From: Chaetomium olivaceum
Lineage: Eukaryota; Ascomycota; Sordariomycetes; Sordariales; Chaetomiaceae
Direction of reading: 5' to 3'
Assembly (NCBI GenBank): GCA_039881045.1
Contig: JAYWVB010000055.1
Coordinates: 144,262-208,261 of the forward strand
DNA: 64,000 bases
Below the pieces are notes generated by a model. It saw nothing but the letters and a program-made list of their open reading frames with translations. It was not told the DNA's origin and did not search any database. Positions 45,826-57,414 of the stretch are shown here, one piece after another. The stretch's first letter is position 1, and the number at the start of each line of letters is the position of its first letter. The translations under genes and the position numbers were made by a program.

Positions 45826-47619
45826 TCATCCTTGATGAATGTGAACGTGGATGGCCGCGTCCTCCGGTACTGTAGGCTCCTCACAATCGGAACGTGGCGG
45901 CGTCACCCATTCGGAGTAAGGAGACGAGCCGGTGTCGTTGAAAGCGTTAACGGCGAAGTCGTGGCGCCAGGGCGGGCCCAAAACCCACATCTTCATCGTC
46001 CCCCGCTGAGGTTCAGGGTCGGAGGGAACGGCATCCCGCACGGTAGGGTTCACCAGTGAATGGAATGTGGGGGTCCTGTCCCCATCGTAGAAGGTCCAGA
46101 CACCGTAACCGGTGGCACCAGTAACGAGTAGCCAACTAAGCTCGATGGAGTGGCAGTCAAAGGCTTTAACACGTACATCCTTGGGAACATCGGGGATCTC
46201 TTCACCCACAACCACGGAGGGTGCAGCGCCAAGAGGTCCTGGGCCGACAGTAGACCACGACTCCATGGCTATAGCATAACGGTGACCCGGGGCGAGGTCC
46301 TTCACCTCAGCCCTGTTTCCCCTCTTTCCAGTGACTCCCACAATACCAGGAAAAGCGCCAGGCTGATCGCAGTCGAAGTAGACGAGGCCATAGCGATCAA
46401 TCTCGCCGGTATATGAAGACGGTGGAGGGGGGTCCCAGGCGATGGTGAAGCCAGTCGTAGTCGCGTGTGTGATCATATTGCTCGGTGGTGGCGGTGTCTC
46501 TGGTTTGGCAACGGCGGCGGAAACGTTGCTCCAAGGAGACTTGAGGTTGTCCCCACCGCTGGTGCGGACCCGGCATTCCACGACCTGGCCTTTCTGCAGA
46601 GGGGGCCAGTAGTATCGGTTGCAGTTCATTTGGGTGGTATCCCACTCCTGGTCTCCAACAAGCCTGTGCTGGAGGTCATATCCAAGAGCACCGTAGACGG
46701 CATTCCAACTCACGACGATACCGCTAGGGGTTGAGGCGGCCCCGAACCGAGTTGGGGTAGGGACGGGCCGGGAAGGCACGGGCTTCGGGATCACAAGCGG
46801 GCTGCGACCAAGAGAGAAGTCCGACACGAGTGTCCGCGTGAAGGCCTGGGCAAGCTGGTATTCGCCGAGGGCGTTGGGATGAAGGCCATCATACGCGGCG
46901 TCCGAGTTGGAGCCGCCGCCTGTTTATGTCAGACATGAGGCCAAAGGGTTCTGCAGCAACCGACTTACACGAGTAGTTTTCGCAGAAACATACAAGCGCG
47001 ACGGGTGACTTCAGCGTGTTCCATCCATGAATTGCCTGGGCAAGCATCCGGTTGCACAGGTCCGTGTCTCTCGGCAAGTCTTCTCGGCCGGGGATGTCTG
47101 TCCTCTGTGGGACATTCGCAACAGCAAACTTCAGGTCTGGCTTCGCAGACCTTGCCTCTTCAATGAGACCCCCGATGCTGGCGAGGGTGGCGGCCGGCCC
47201 GCACATCCGCCAACCGAGATCATTAAACCCTAGTTGGACCAAGCACAGATCTGGCTGGTAGGCGGCCACTTGTTCGGCGACGAGGTCCTTGGCCACGTAC
47301 GCCTGTTGTCCGCTGGCGGCGAAGTGGTAACAGTTGGAGAGGAAGTCCGGATGGACCCCGGCAGCGTAACCTCCATCGGTGCGAAGGGGTGCTGGTAGTT
47401 GGAGAGGCTCGTCTTCCAACCTGGGCGGTACGGTGGATGTGGCTCATCTGGAGGGACGGTGCCTTTGTAGGGTCCCACAAAGCGCACGTCGATGCCTTCT
47501 TGGCCGAACCACTCCCAGATTCGGTATCGCCAAGTCCAATCGCCTTCTCTTCCATGCGAAATCGAGTCTCCCACCACCATCACCTTGATTGGATTTTTAT
47601 TTCCTTTGGGGGTGGCCAT
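45826..47619 (-). CDS. SGNH hydrolase with C-terminal fibronectin type III modules (one frameshift)
   Basis: The N-terminal part is a GDSL/SGNH esterase: block I IKVMVVGDSISHGREGDW, then a YRPGWKTSLSNYQHPFAP segment, block III LVQLGFNDLG and block V DGLHPNALGEYQLAQA with the catalytic Asp-His. The C-terminal 330 residues hold two to three FN3-like beta modules (GIVVSWNAVYGALGYDLQH; GFTIAWDPPPPSSYTG; SIELSWLLVTGATGYGVW) and end in a His-rich tail. An intron lies at 46920-46968. The frame slips by one missing base near 47377, between FAP and DGGYAAGVHPDFL, which are clearly contiguous. The chosen ATG (47619) gives no signal peptide, so the protein would be intracellular unless an upstream exon exists. 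It converges tail-to-tail with the SfnG-like gene. Substrate unknown. Confidence 0.85.
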
Positions 47620-48581
47620 GGTTGGCAGTTGTTTTTTAAAAAAAAAAAATAAAATAAAAATGACGTTGCGCATCAAGATGGCCAAATCCGAGTTGTCGTT
47701 GTCATTGTCATGTTTTCGGCCTGCTTGGATTGGACCCTGACCCAGATTTGGGATGAACATGAAATGGATCACGAAACAAGCGACGAAGACTCCGATGCGG
47801 GGTCCACTGGTCCCTCTGCGCTCAGGTCGGTCTCGCATCTGATCGGCGCTTCCATCTACAGGGTTAGGGTCAACTTACAGCTTTTACAACTTTACCCCTG
47901 CCAGTGCAATTTCGCGCTCGCCGGCGCATTTTGGTTCGGTTCTTTTGAGCGCATTCCTGCATTCCTGCATTCCTGTTCCCGTTCCTGTTTACTGTGTACA
48001 GTCCTTGTGCGGGTGTTCAAAGAAAGCCAACCAACATCAACGGTCACCAAATCTGTCAATTCTCAAAGCCACAGCAATATCGACCCCAGGCTGTGCACAG
48101 GGCCGAGCCTAACTTTCATTTCCGAGCTTACCAAAATATTCCCGCGTCCCTGTCAAAGTGCGGCGCCGTCACAGCGAAAAGCCCAAGCGGGAGAAAGTTG
48201 GTTGTGTCTTGCAGATCTCTCTGATTACCAGAGCCTGTCATTGGATCGTTGGCCGCGCAAAGAGCCCCCAAAAGAGCTCAACCCCTGAACTCCATCACCG
48301 TGCCGCACGGTTGCCGGCATTCTTGCAGAACAATGTTGCATTCTGCCCTGGATCCAGGCACCACTTGAGAAGTGTGCTCGGCGGATCGATGCTGCCCCCC
48401 AAGCGGCCCCAAATACAAGATGGGCTTGGGAGGACTGATCCTCTGAGGTTTTCGTTTCTTCCTTTTCCATCGGGCATCTCAGGACACTCATCTCACCGTC
48501 TTCAAGACACAGTCACTCTTTTCTGTCCTTCGGGACCACTACATTCTTTTTGAATCCCCAAATACTTACACTCTTTCAAAA
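47620..48581. other. Intergenic region between SGNH/FN3 and GPI-protein genes
   Basis: Divergent promoter region of about 960 bp. An A-rich run (AAAAAAAAAATAAAATAAAAA) sits just upstream of the SGNH ATG. A CATTCCTG short tandem repeat occurs at about 47950-47978. No gene recognised. Confidence 0.5.
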
Positions 48582-49912
48582 ATGCAAAAATTCATCCTCC
48601 TGGGCCTTTTGCCCTCTCTTGCCCTTGCCGGCAGAATCTCGACCCCGTTCTTGCTCCGTCGGACCGGTGGTGGTGGATATGATACTGAGAGCTGCGAGGA
48701 CCTGGGCATGCAGGACTGCGGTGGCTGTATCCCTCTGGACTACACTTGCTGCCCCGCCCAAACTGGAGGCTGCCCGCCTAACCAGAGGTGCGTTGTTGGG
48801 GACGATGGCGAGGACGGCTGCTGCCCCGAGGGCTACACTTGCACCGGCAACGGCGGTGTGAGCTCAACCACCTTCTCGCTCACTCCCACGACTACGGCCG
48901 CCGTCGAGGTCCCGTCTCCGACCACCACCGACGGCGCTAGCGAGGAAACCCCGGATTACAGCGAGGAGATCCCGGGCCCCACGCTTGTTGACCCTGATCC
49001 GGAGGAGACTCCCACTCCTACCCCTGAGCCCACTCCGGAGCCCAGCTCGGAGCCCACGAGCTCGGAGGCCGAACCCACTGAGACCTCAACCTCGTCTCCG
49101 GAGGCCGAGAGCTCGACCACGACTGAGGACGCCGCCGAATCCACCACCACCGAGTCCGCCAGCGCGACTGAGACGGCATCCGAGGAGACTACCACCGCCT
49201 CCGAGGAGACCACGTCCACCCCAGCCGTCTCCATCCCGATCCCCCCGGCAACTCGACCACCACGGCGGCGCCCACCCTCTCGGTCAGCCTCACGCGGTCC
49301 TACTCCAACGGCACCTTCACCACGGCCTCGACCACCGCCTACACCACCTCGACCGTCTACACGACCACCACCAAGACCATCACCTCCTGCCCGCCCGCCC
49401 ACCCCTGCCAATCCGGCACCGGCGTCGGCGAGGTGACCGTCATCACGGAAACCATCGCCGTCTCCACCACCATCTGCCCCGTGACCGAGCTGCCGCCCGC
49501 GCCCACCCCGACCGGGTCGGCCCCGGGCACCATCATCACCCCCCCAGTCGTTGGCGGCGACGGCAGTACCACCACCACCGTCGCGCCCGTCAACCCGCCC
49601 GCCGTCGTCTGCCCGGGCAACGGCCAGGCCTGCAGCCCCGTCGACAACGGCAACGACGGTGACGACGACTCCGACGACAGCGACTCGGACAGCGATGACG
49701 AGGACACGCCCGAGCCGACCGGTGGCGTGGTCGTTCCGCCGCCGCCGCCGTCGTACACGCACGGCGGCGTCCCCCACCCGACCGGCACCGGCGTCTTGCC
49801 CAAGCCGCCCATGACGACGGGCCACGTGCCAGTGACGGGCGGTGCGGCGCGCGCGGGGATGGCGCTGAGCGGGGTTGTGGGTGTGTTGGGGTTCGCGGTG
49901 GTGTTCTTGTAA
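48582..49912 (+). CDS. Secreted GPI-anchored, Cys-rich, Ser/Thr-rich cell-wall protein (one frameshift)
   Basis: Likely plasma-membrane or wall-anchored protein. The signal peptide is MQKFILLGLLPSLALA. Residues about 35-95 form a compact cysteine-rich module (CEDLGMQDCGGCIPLDYTCC, then CPPNQRC and CCPEGYTC). A long Thr/Ser/Glu/Pro-rich stalk follows, suited to heavy O-mannosylation, with an Asp/Ser run (DDDSDDSDSDSDDED). The C-terminus GMALSGVVGVLGFAVVFL, after a small-residue omega region (GGAARAG), is a GPI-attachment signal. The frame breaks at the C6 run 49241-49246; with seven Cs the stalk continues as GNSTTTAAPTLSVSLTRSYS to the GPI signal. Single exon. I know no named family beyond general GPI wall proteins with a small Cys domain. 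Confidence 0.82.
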
Positions 49913-50797
49913 AGTACTAGAGGAGGGTTTTCTTTCCTCGTGATGAGTAGGATGGTCTCAGGTTGGATGATCTTGTCTGACTGTGGCTTGCTGTTTTATC
50001 ATGTCTCGATGTGTGTGTGTGTTGTGGGGGGGTTAATGTTTGTGAATCAGTGGTTAGCTCGAGGAGTAGTGTAATGAGACATGGTGATGGCTTCTGATTC
50101 TTAGATTCTAGATAACTAGAAGTTTGCTATGTGCCGGAAATGATATATGAAGCATGTGAATGCCCGGGCTGACCAACCATCAATTTCGCTGTAACGCTCC
50201 ATGCCTACCACACTCATTTCCTGTCCTTATCCATTAAAGGCTTCGCATCGAGGACATGGTCAGATGTAATGTTGGAACCACTGGACATCGTGTTGCTTGC
50301 CGAGAACGCCGGCTATGGATAAAGTTGCTTGCATTATTTAGCGTTCGAGAGGACGAGGAATACGCTCCGTCTGTCCATGACAGGAAGTCAAAAGAGCTTC
50401 CCTGATATTCATGGGTTGTGATCTCGTCATTCATCGTTCGTGCTAGCCGTCTAGGGGACTGGCATTAAGAACACTCTATCCTACGTACACAACAGTACAA
50501 TACCGCCACCCGTTCAGGGTGATTGGGCGGGCACCAAAGAGAACGCCAAATCTACCTAGATTTACGACAATGCAATTCCCATCATTTTCGACGTTGATAC
50601 ACGTGAAGCATGTTTCTTTACCAAATTGTATTTCTCTTTGGTATGGAACCAGGCCTAACCATCGCATCGTACCTCCAACCCACACCGCCTCCCTCTATCG
50701 ATTATCACCCATCCTCCAAATCAATGCCCCTGACTTGTAAGAGTTGTCTCAAAAAGTTTCATAAAACATCCCTCCGAAGTGAACCGTCTCCACTCCT
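49913..50797. other. Convergent intergenic region
   Basis: 3' flanks of the GPI-protein gene and the naphthol reductase gene. A TGTGTGTGTG run occurs at about 50010-50020. Open frames here are short and unconvincing. No RNA gene recognised. Confidence 0.5.
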
Positions 50798-52067
50798 TCA
50801 CATGCACGCAGCACCGTCGATGCCAATGACCTTGCCATTCACCCACTCGCCGTCCTGAGACGCCAGGAAACACACCACACGAGCGATATCAATGGGAAGG
50901 CCGACGCGGTGGAGCGGGGACCAGCCGGCGGCGTACTGCGGCGGAAATTAGTAGCGTTCAAGAGTCATAGATCACGATCATCATACCTCGTCAACACCCT
51001 CGTTATCAAGCTGCTCGCCGTTGGGGATGTACTCCCGGCACACGGCATGGTACATGTCGGTTTTGATGCCGCCGGGCGCGACCGCATTGACGGTAATCTT
51101 CTTGTCGCCGAAATCTACTCCCCTGTCAGTCAAACACCCAAAAGCCCCAAACACCCACGCACACCACACATACCAATAGCCATGCACCGCACAAACGTCT
51201 CAATAGCGCCCTTGCTGGCCGAATACACCGCATGCCTCGGCACCCCCTTGGCCTGGCCAGTAATGGACCCCATCAAGATCAAGCGACCGCCAACCTCGAG
51301 ATGCTTGTACGCCTCGCGGGCGACAAAGAACTGGCCGCGGGTGTTGACATTGAAGACGCGGTCAAACTCCTCGGGCGTGACATCCTTGACGTGGCCGAAC
51401 GACACGACGCCGCTGTTGGAGCACACAATGTCGAGCTTGCCAAACGCCTTGTGCGCCTCGGCAAACAGCCGCACAATGTCGTCGACGACGGTCACGTTGG
51501 CCTTGATGCACGCCGCGTCCGAGCCGTTCTTCTTGATCTGGTTGACCACGTCCTGCGCGGCCGAGTCGCTGTTGGCGTAGTTGACAATCACTTTGGCGCC
51601 GCGGCGTCCGAGTTCCAGAGCCATTTCGCGCCCGATTCCGCGGCCTGGGGTGGCCCGGAGGGGGTCAGGTTAGCTGGCTGTCTCTCATGTTTGGGGTTTG
51701 GGATAGATTGGATCCATCGTAGAGAATGAGAACGCCCATTTGCCAGTGAAAAGCCAAAGTTGTAGGCAACGTCCGTTGGTGTAAGGTGTGGGTGGGGGTT
51801 AAGGGTGTTGGGGCTGGCCGGACATCAGTTGGGGTAAACTGCCCACCGGTCCGGCACGAAGAAGAAGTGCCGCTTTGTGGCACATCCACGGCCACCAAGC
51901 AATTGAATGACCAAGTCTAGAACACCAGTGAAACAAGAAGATTCGGACTTACCGGCGCCGGTCACAAGAGCGACTTTGCCCTGCAGCGAAGCTGATGCCA
52001 GCCCGAGAGGACCCGGGATCTGGTCATACTTGCTGCTGCTACCGTAGTCGGATGTAACGCCAGGCAT
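50798..52067 (-). CDS. 1,3,6,8-Tetrahydroxynaphthalene reductase-like SDR (DHN-melanin type)
   Basis: NADPH-dependent short-chain dehydrogenase reducing tetrahydroxynaphthalene (and possibly trihydroxynaphthalene) in DHN-melanin synthesis. Exons 51953-52067, 51174-51644, 50987-51114 and 50798-50935 give 283 residues, the same size as the Magnaporthe 4HNR. The N-terminus with KYDQIPGPLGLASASLQGK, the cofactor motif TGAGRGIG (36-43), NSGVVSFGHVKDVTPEEFD, the catalytic Ser in LILMGSITGQAKG, the YSASK tetrad and VAPGGIKTDMYHAVCREYIP all follow the 4HNR pattern. The C-terminus ends in GIDGAACM, so Met is last, as described for 4HNR. Intron 1 is unusually long (308 bp). The frame is intact. No polyketide synthase or scytalone dehydratase gene is nearby. 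Confidence 0.93.
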
Positions 52068-54538
52068 GATTGCTGAAGTGTTGGTGATTGTAGTAGTAGT
52101 GGGAAGTTTGGGGATTGTTGTGCCTGAAGAACGGGGCGATTGAGACGTGTATTGTTGATGTGGTTCCTTGGTTTTTGTGGTGGAGCGGGTTGAAAAGAAA
52201 TGAGACAAGAGGCGGCGGAAGATGTCAGAGAGTCTCATCGGTGGGCTGCACTGGGGCAGGATCAATGTCATTAAAAAGCAGGATTTGTGCGATGGGAAGA
52301 ACATCCACTGGCAGCTCGTGATGGCTCTTTCTTCGTCTTATATCTCGGGAAGGCACCCACTCAGCTCGAATGTGCGTGCTTCTGGGGCCCCTTCCGCCCT
52401 GGGCCCGTCCGTCGGACGACGTTGGAGGAAGGCCGGGCTGGGCGTTACGGACATGATATCGCGGTCACGGTGCAAGGTAGCAGGCACGGCTGCGGACATT
52501 TTGGCGAAGCGGTTGGTGGTGCTGACAGGCTAATTTAGGATGCACAATGTTCAAACAATCCGGGAAGAACTTGTACACGTGTCGCCCAAAAGTTCTATCC
52601 GGTCGATTGTTTTGCGGGCCTGGTTTGGTCGGAAAGGCAAAGAGGCCGGGCGCTTGATCCATCGGCTGTGCTTTCTGTGCATTCAGGTACCACGGCTTTC
52701 AATCCTTCCAGTTTACACTCCAGTCCGCCACTTTCAGCCGGGAAGTTGCCCACAGATAGAATCTCCGGCCCGAGAACGACTGCCGGGGTCGCATATGTAC
52801 ATACCGTAGTTTTGCTGACCGAGTTTGGCAAGAACGCCACTGATCCGCCGCGCCTGATTCTTTTTGCTGGAAGTCCGGGGCCGTCCCCCTGACCTTCTAT
52901 TTCCGTATTTTGCTACTCTAAACGCAAGGTAATTGGGGTAGCTCATCCCGTCGTCCTTATGGGGTACATAAACCAACGGCATCCTCATAAGACGTAAAAC
53001 ATCTGACGAATGATTGAAATTTGACGCACCAGTTGGATATACTGAAAACAACATGACATATGGGTTGTTTGTGTATCTAGCCTCGTGTTAGTTTATATTA
53101 ACACTATTCAAAAGGTAATCTTTCAAGCCAAGCATTGCTATGCTCCGTAACTTTACGTTTTGAATTATCCCGAGTTCTAGCTAATGCCATGTAGAGCTTC
53201 TCATAGTCGTCTAAAAAATCCACAGCACGACGAAAGGTGAACTAACTATGTAGAATTCGGCCCGGGCAGGGGTGCCACATGTCGGCAATATGTGGTATCC
53301 CCCAATCAACTCATGGACTGAAGGTTATTGATCGATGGGCCGCTGCAGGAAATCACCCTTACACGTGCCCAGGACGGCCTGATCCCGTGTAGCCCGATTC
53401 CTGTCATAGGTGCTTAAGAATTGTGGTTAAAAAGTAGGTGCTTGATTCGCGGTATTTCTTCTCACGATAACTCCCATCGAGCGCTACCATGATCGAGCAT
53501 TCTCACCGAGCAACGCCAAGCAGCCACCCCAACAGCGGGAATCGATACCCGATTCCCGAGACCCCAGCTCGGCTCGAAGCGCTGGCTACTGGTATTCGCA
53601 CTCCAGCACTCGCCGCTTCTTACAGGCACAAGAGTTGAGGGTTGGAGTCGTAGCCTTGGAACAGCACTTCATTGCCACCCAAGCCAAAACGTTTGCCTCC
53701 TTGCCCGGCGGGCACCCGGGTCGAGCACGGAGCTCCGGCCCCACTCCGCTCCGGGACCGGACCTCCGAGCACCAGCAACCGGTGCGAGATCTCTCGAAGA
53801 GAACTTGGACACGTAACTGATCGACTATCCCAAGACATTAAAGTGGGATGTTATGGCGGAACTACCCCATTTATATTTTTTCTTTTTGAATGCAAGTTTG
53901 ACTTATTTGCAGTTGCTTTTGCGACCCCACCCTTTCTTCATTGAATGGCGCAGAGGATACCGTAGGTAGCTGACCTGAGACTTCTGCCAAAAGGGTATTC
54001 ATGTGCTAAGTATGTGAGATGATGCAATCCCATGATTTTCCTTCCTTTCATTGGTCTTGGTCAACCGATTTGTTTTAGATGATTCTGATGGAAAGCGGTG
54101 ACTGAGCCTTCAGCCAGCCTGCGTGTTTGGCATTTTCCTGATGAAAGCTCAGTGATTTATGACTGGCCCTCGGCCTCGGTGTTGGCAGAATCGGCGGTGG
54201 CTTGTCTCGGGTGCGGAGCTCGGAGTAAAACGGTTGATGACGGCGCTTCGGAAATCTTCCGCGGCTCAGGCGGCCAGCGATTTCCCTAGTGTCCCTAGTG
54301 TAGAATGCGAAGGAGATCAAAAGCCGGACGGGCCGGTATGATGCACGCTAGGAACCTGGAAGGTGCCACGTGGGGAAGGCGGTGGATTGATAACTACAGT
54401 GGATAAGGGCCACTGGGCGCCATTTGTTGATCGAAAGTCATAAATTCAAGTGCGCCGCACGGCTTAAATCCAAATCTTGAAGCACTTACGACCCAAACAC
54501 CTCACGCCTCCTCACACATCACATCACCTATTGTTACA
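52068..54538. other. Intergenic region, about 2.5 kb
   Basis: Divergent region between the naphthol reductase and the ammonia-lyase. No gene recognised. 53000-53470 is comparatively AT-rich. GC-rich short frames elsewhere overlap on both strands. The final 100 bp before the lyase ATG is rich in CACATCAC, a plausible 5' leader. Confidence 0.5.
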
Positions 54539-56899
54539 ATGGACGGAAAAGGAGAGAGATTTCCGCATGCATCTGCTGCTTATTCCGAGTGGGTCACACT
54601 GCAAAATAGGCGTCACTCTGGGGAGCACGTGTTAGTCAATGGCCGCGACTTGACCATCGCCGATGTCCTGGCCGTGTCGCTGTGAGTAACCCACATACTT
54701 TCTTTGATATTTTTTTTATTTTTGTTCCTTTTCTTTCCAAATGTTATTAAAATGGAAAAGGTTGCTGACGTATCCTTTCAGACACAAAGGAAATGCTCAA
54801 CTTACAGATGACCCGTCGATCCTTGACCTGGTTGACGAAAGTGTTAACTTTTTGGAGCGGGAGTTGGCGGCCGGCAACGTCATCTATGGCGTCAACACTG
54901 GTTTCGGCGGCAGTGCCGACACGAGAACACAGAATTTTGAGCGTCTACAGAGCGCAGCTATCCAGCATCTCAACGTTGGAATCCTGCTGAAAGCCGACAA
55001 AACGGTCACTGAGTTGAACGCCGACAAAACCGAGTTCAACGCCGGCCCGGTCGGTCGGGACCATGGCATGCTGCGAAGCCATGCCCTCCCGACCCCCATC
55101 GTCAAGGCAGCCATGCTGATCCTGTAACTCGTTGATGCGGGGTCACTCGGGTGTGCGCGTCAGCGTTATTGAGACCATCATGAAGCTGTTGTCTCTCAAT
55201 GTGACCCCCATTGTGCCCCTACGAGGCAGCATTTCGGCGTCGGGAGATCTATCTACTCTCTCGTACATTGCTGGTGCGATTGAGGGTAACCCAGACATTT
55301 TCGTCAAGGTCACTAGCGAGGAGGGCAAGACCGTCATTTTGCCCTGATGAGACATTGAAAGTCGCCAAAGTTGAGCCGGTGCGCCTTCAGGCGAAAGAAG
55401 GCCTCGGAATCACCAACGGCACCGCACCCAGCTGTGCAGCAGCATGTCTCGCCGCCATTGATCAAGCCAACCAACTCGCCCTCCTCGTCCAAGTGCTCAC
55501 TGCCATGGGCACCGAAGCTCTCAATGGCAACGCCAACAACTACCACCCTTTCATCTCCGCCATCCGCCCACACCCCCAGGCTGAGGTAGCCAGCAACATC
55601 CTGCACTTCCTCTCCGGCTCCAGGATCTGCCCCCCGCCCAACGACTCCCACTCCCCGCCAGCGTCGGCCTCGCCCAGGACCGCTACTCCCTGCGCACCGC
55701 CCCCAATGGCTCGGACCGCAGCTCGAGGACCTCCTCCTCGCCACACGCCAAGTCACCACCGAACTCAACTCCACCACCGACAACCCCCTCATCGAAATCA
55801 ACGGCGACCACGGCAGCCGCATGCACCACGGCGGAAACTTCCAAGCCATGGCGCTCACCTCGGCCATGGAAAAGACCCTCCTCGCCCTGCAAAACATCGG
55901 CCGCCTCGTCTACGCCCAGTCCGCCGAGCTCATCAACAACGCCACCAACAAGGGCCTCCCGCCCAACCTCTCCCTCAACGACCCCAGCGCCAGCTTCACC
56001 TGCAAAGGCTTCGACGTCAACATGGCGCCTACGCCGCCGAGCTGGCCTACCTGGCGAAACCGGTCAGCAGCCACGTGCAGGTCGCCGAGATGGCCAACCA
56101 GAGCGTCAATAGCATGGCGCTGGTCGCGGCGCGGTATGCGATCGAGGCCGGGGAGGTGTTGAGCTTGATGGCGGCGACGTATGTGTATGTGCTGTGCCAG
56201 GCGCTGGATTTGAGGTGTCTTGGGGTGGTGTTTAGGGAGCGGGCGGCGCGGGCGGTGGGCGAGATGGTGGCGGCGAGCATCTTTGGGGGCCGGGAGGGCA
56301 ACGAGGCTCGGGTGGAGGCCGTGGCCGCGACGGTGAACCACACGGTGATGGCGCGCTGGGATGCGCTGTCGCATCTGGATCTGGCGGACCGCTGCCGCAC
56401 GGCGGTGGACGAATCCATGGGCACGCTGCTGACCTGTTTGGTGGACGCGGGGGGCTCGATGGATGATGTGCGCGACTTGCAGGACGGGCTGAAAGAGGGG
56501 TTGCAGCACTGTTATAATCACGTCCGGGCGGACTTCCTGGCCGGGCACATCCAGACGACGGATTATATCAGTGATGCGTCGAGGGTCGTGTATGACTTTG
56601 TGCGGAAGGACCTGAACATCCCGGTCAACCGCGGTGTGGAGGACCACCCGCCGTTGTTGTTGCGGAAGGTGAAGGAGGCTAGGAATGTTGCTGACGGCGC
56701 CAATGGACATGCTATTAATGGGGATGGCGGACATGAAGACTTGGCTACGGCGCAACACGACCTGGCGCTGAGGGGCAGGACGCTGGGGAGTATGGCGGGC
56801 GAGATCTACGAGGCGATGCGCGCTGGGGAGTTGCATGATCGGATCATGAGGTTTGGAGAGGAGAAGGGGATGTGGGTGCCAGAGAAGATTAAGGTTTAG
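54539..56899 (+). pseudogene. Phenylalanine/tyrosine ammonia-lyase with five frame changes
   Basis: MIO-dependent aromatic amino-acid ammonia-lyase making cinnamate or coumarate. Exon 1 (54539-54681) starts MDGKGERFPHAS; an intron at 54682-54781 follows. Recognisable blocks are VIYGVNTGFGGSADTR, the MIO-forming Ala-Ser-Gly in GSISASGDLSTLSYIAGAIE, NGTAPSCAAACLA, QDRYSLRTAP, QVTTELNSTTDNPLIE and HGGNFQAMALTSAMEKT. Frame changes fall near 55125 (two bases lost or one gained), 55341-55343 (extra C in a C run), 55650, 55699-55703 (C run short by one) and 56022-56026 (one base lost). Between them there is no stop and conservation is high. Either the locus was assembled with many indels or it is a very young pseudogene. 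I type it as a pseudogene because no intact frame exists as given. Confidence 0.8.
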
Positions 56900-57414
56900 A
56901 GGCAGATGATAGAGATGGAAAAGGGGAGAGTATCGGTGTTGGGGAGGAAAAGAATCGTCGGATTCATGGTTAGAGGTAGACAAAAATACCACTCCTATCA
57001 TGTGTTTTAACGACCTAACTATATGTCAAGGAATATAAAAGAAACGCCACAGGAACCGGAAGGTTGATAAAGCTTTATTCAGGTATAAGGCCATAGCCAC
57101 GCGAGTGCTTTTTCATTCTCAACGTCACGAGATCATCGTCCCAGCTAATCGAATCTTATGGAACGGCCGCGAGTTAGGCACCCAGTCACTTTCAGACATG
57201 CAGGTTTTGGATTCACAAGACGAAGGCAAGAGGTCCGCCCATTAACTTGAAATACCGCGTATAAAACCTGAAAACCCCCCAATCCCGGGAACGGACCGTT
57301 AAACCTTAAAAAAACAAAAAGTTAAAACCATCTTCCCGGTCCGGCATCCCCCGTTGCCATCCCCCTGACACCTGGCAGAGACCCACCCACCCCCGTGGCC
57401 ATCGTGACCCGGCC
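56900..57414. other. Convergent intergenic spacer
   Basis: 3' flanks of the ammonia-lyase and of the small multi-exon gene. No coding sequence recognised; CCACCC and CCCCG-rich patches at 57340-57440. Confidence 0.5.

Noticed and set aside
55910..57001. 363-codon minus-strand frame across the ammonia-lyase
   Set aside because: Antisense shadow, His/Arg/Pro-rich.
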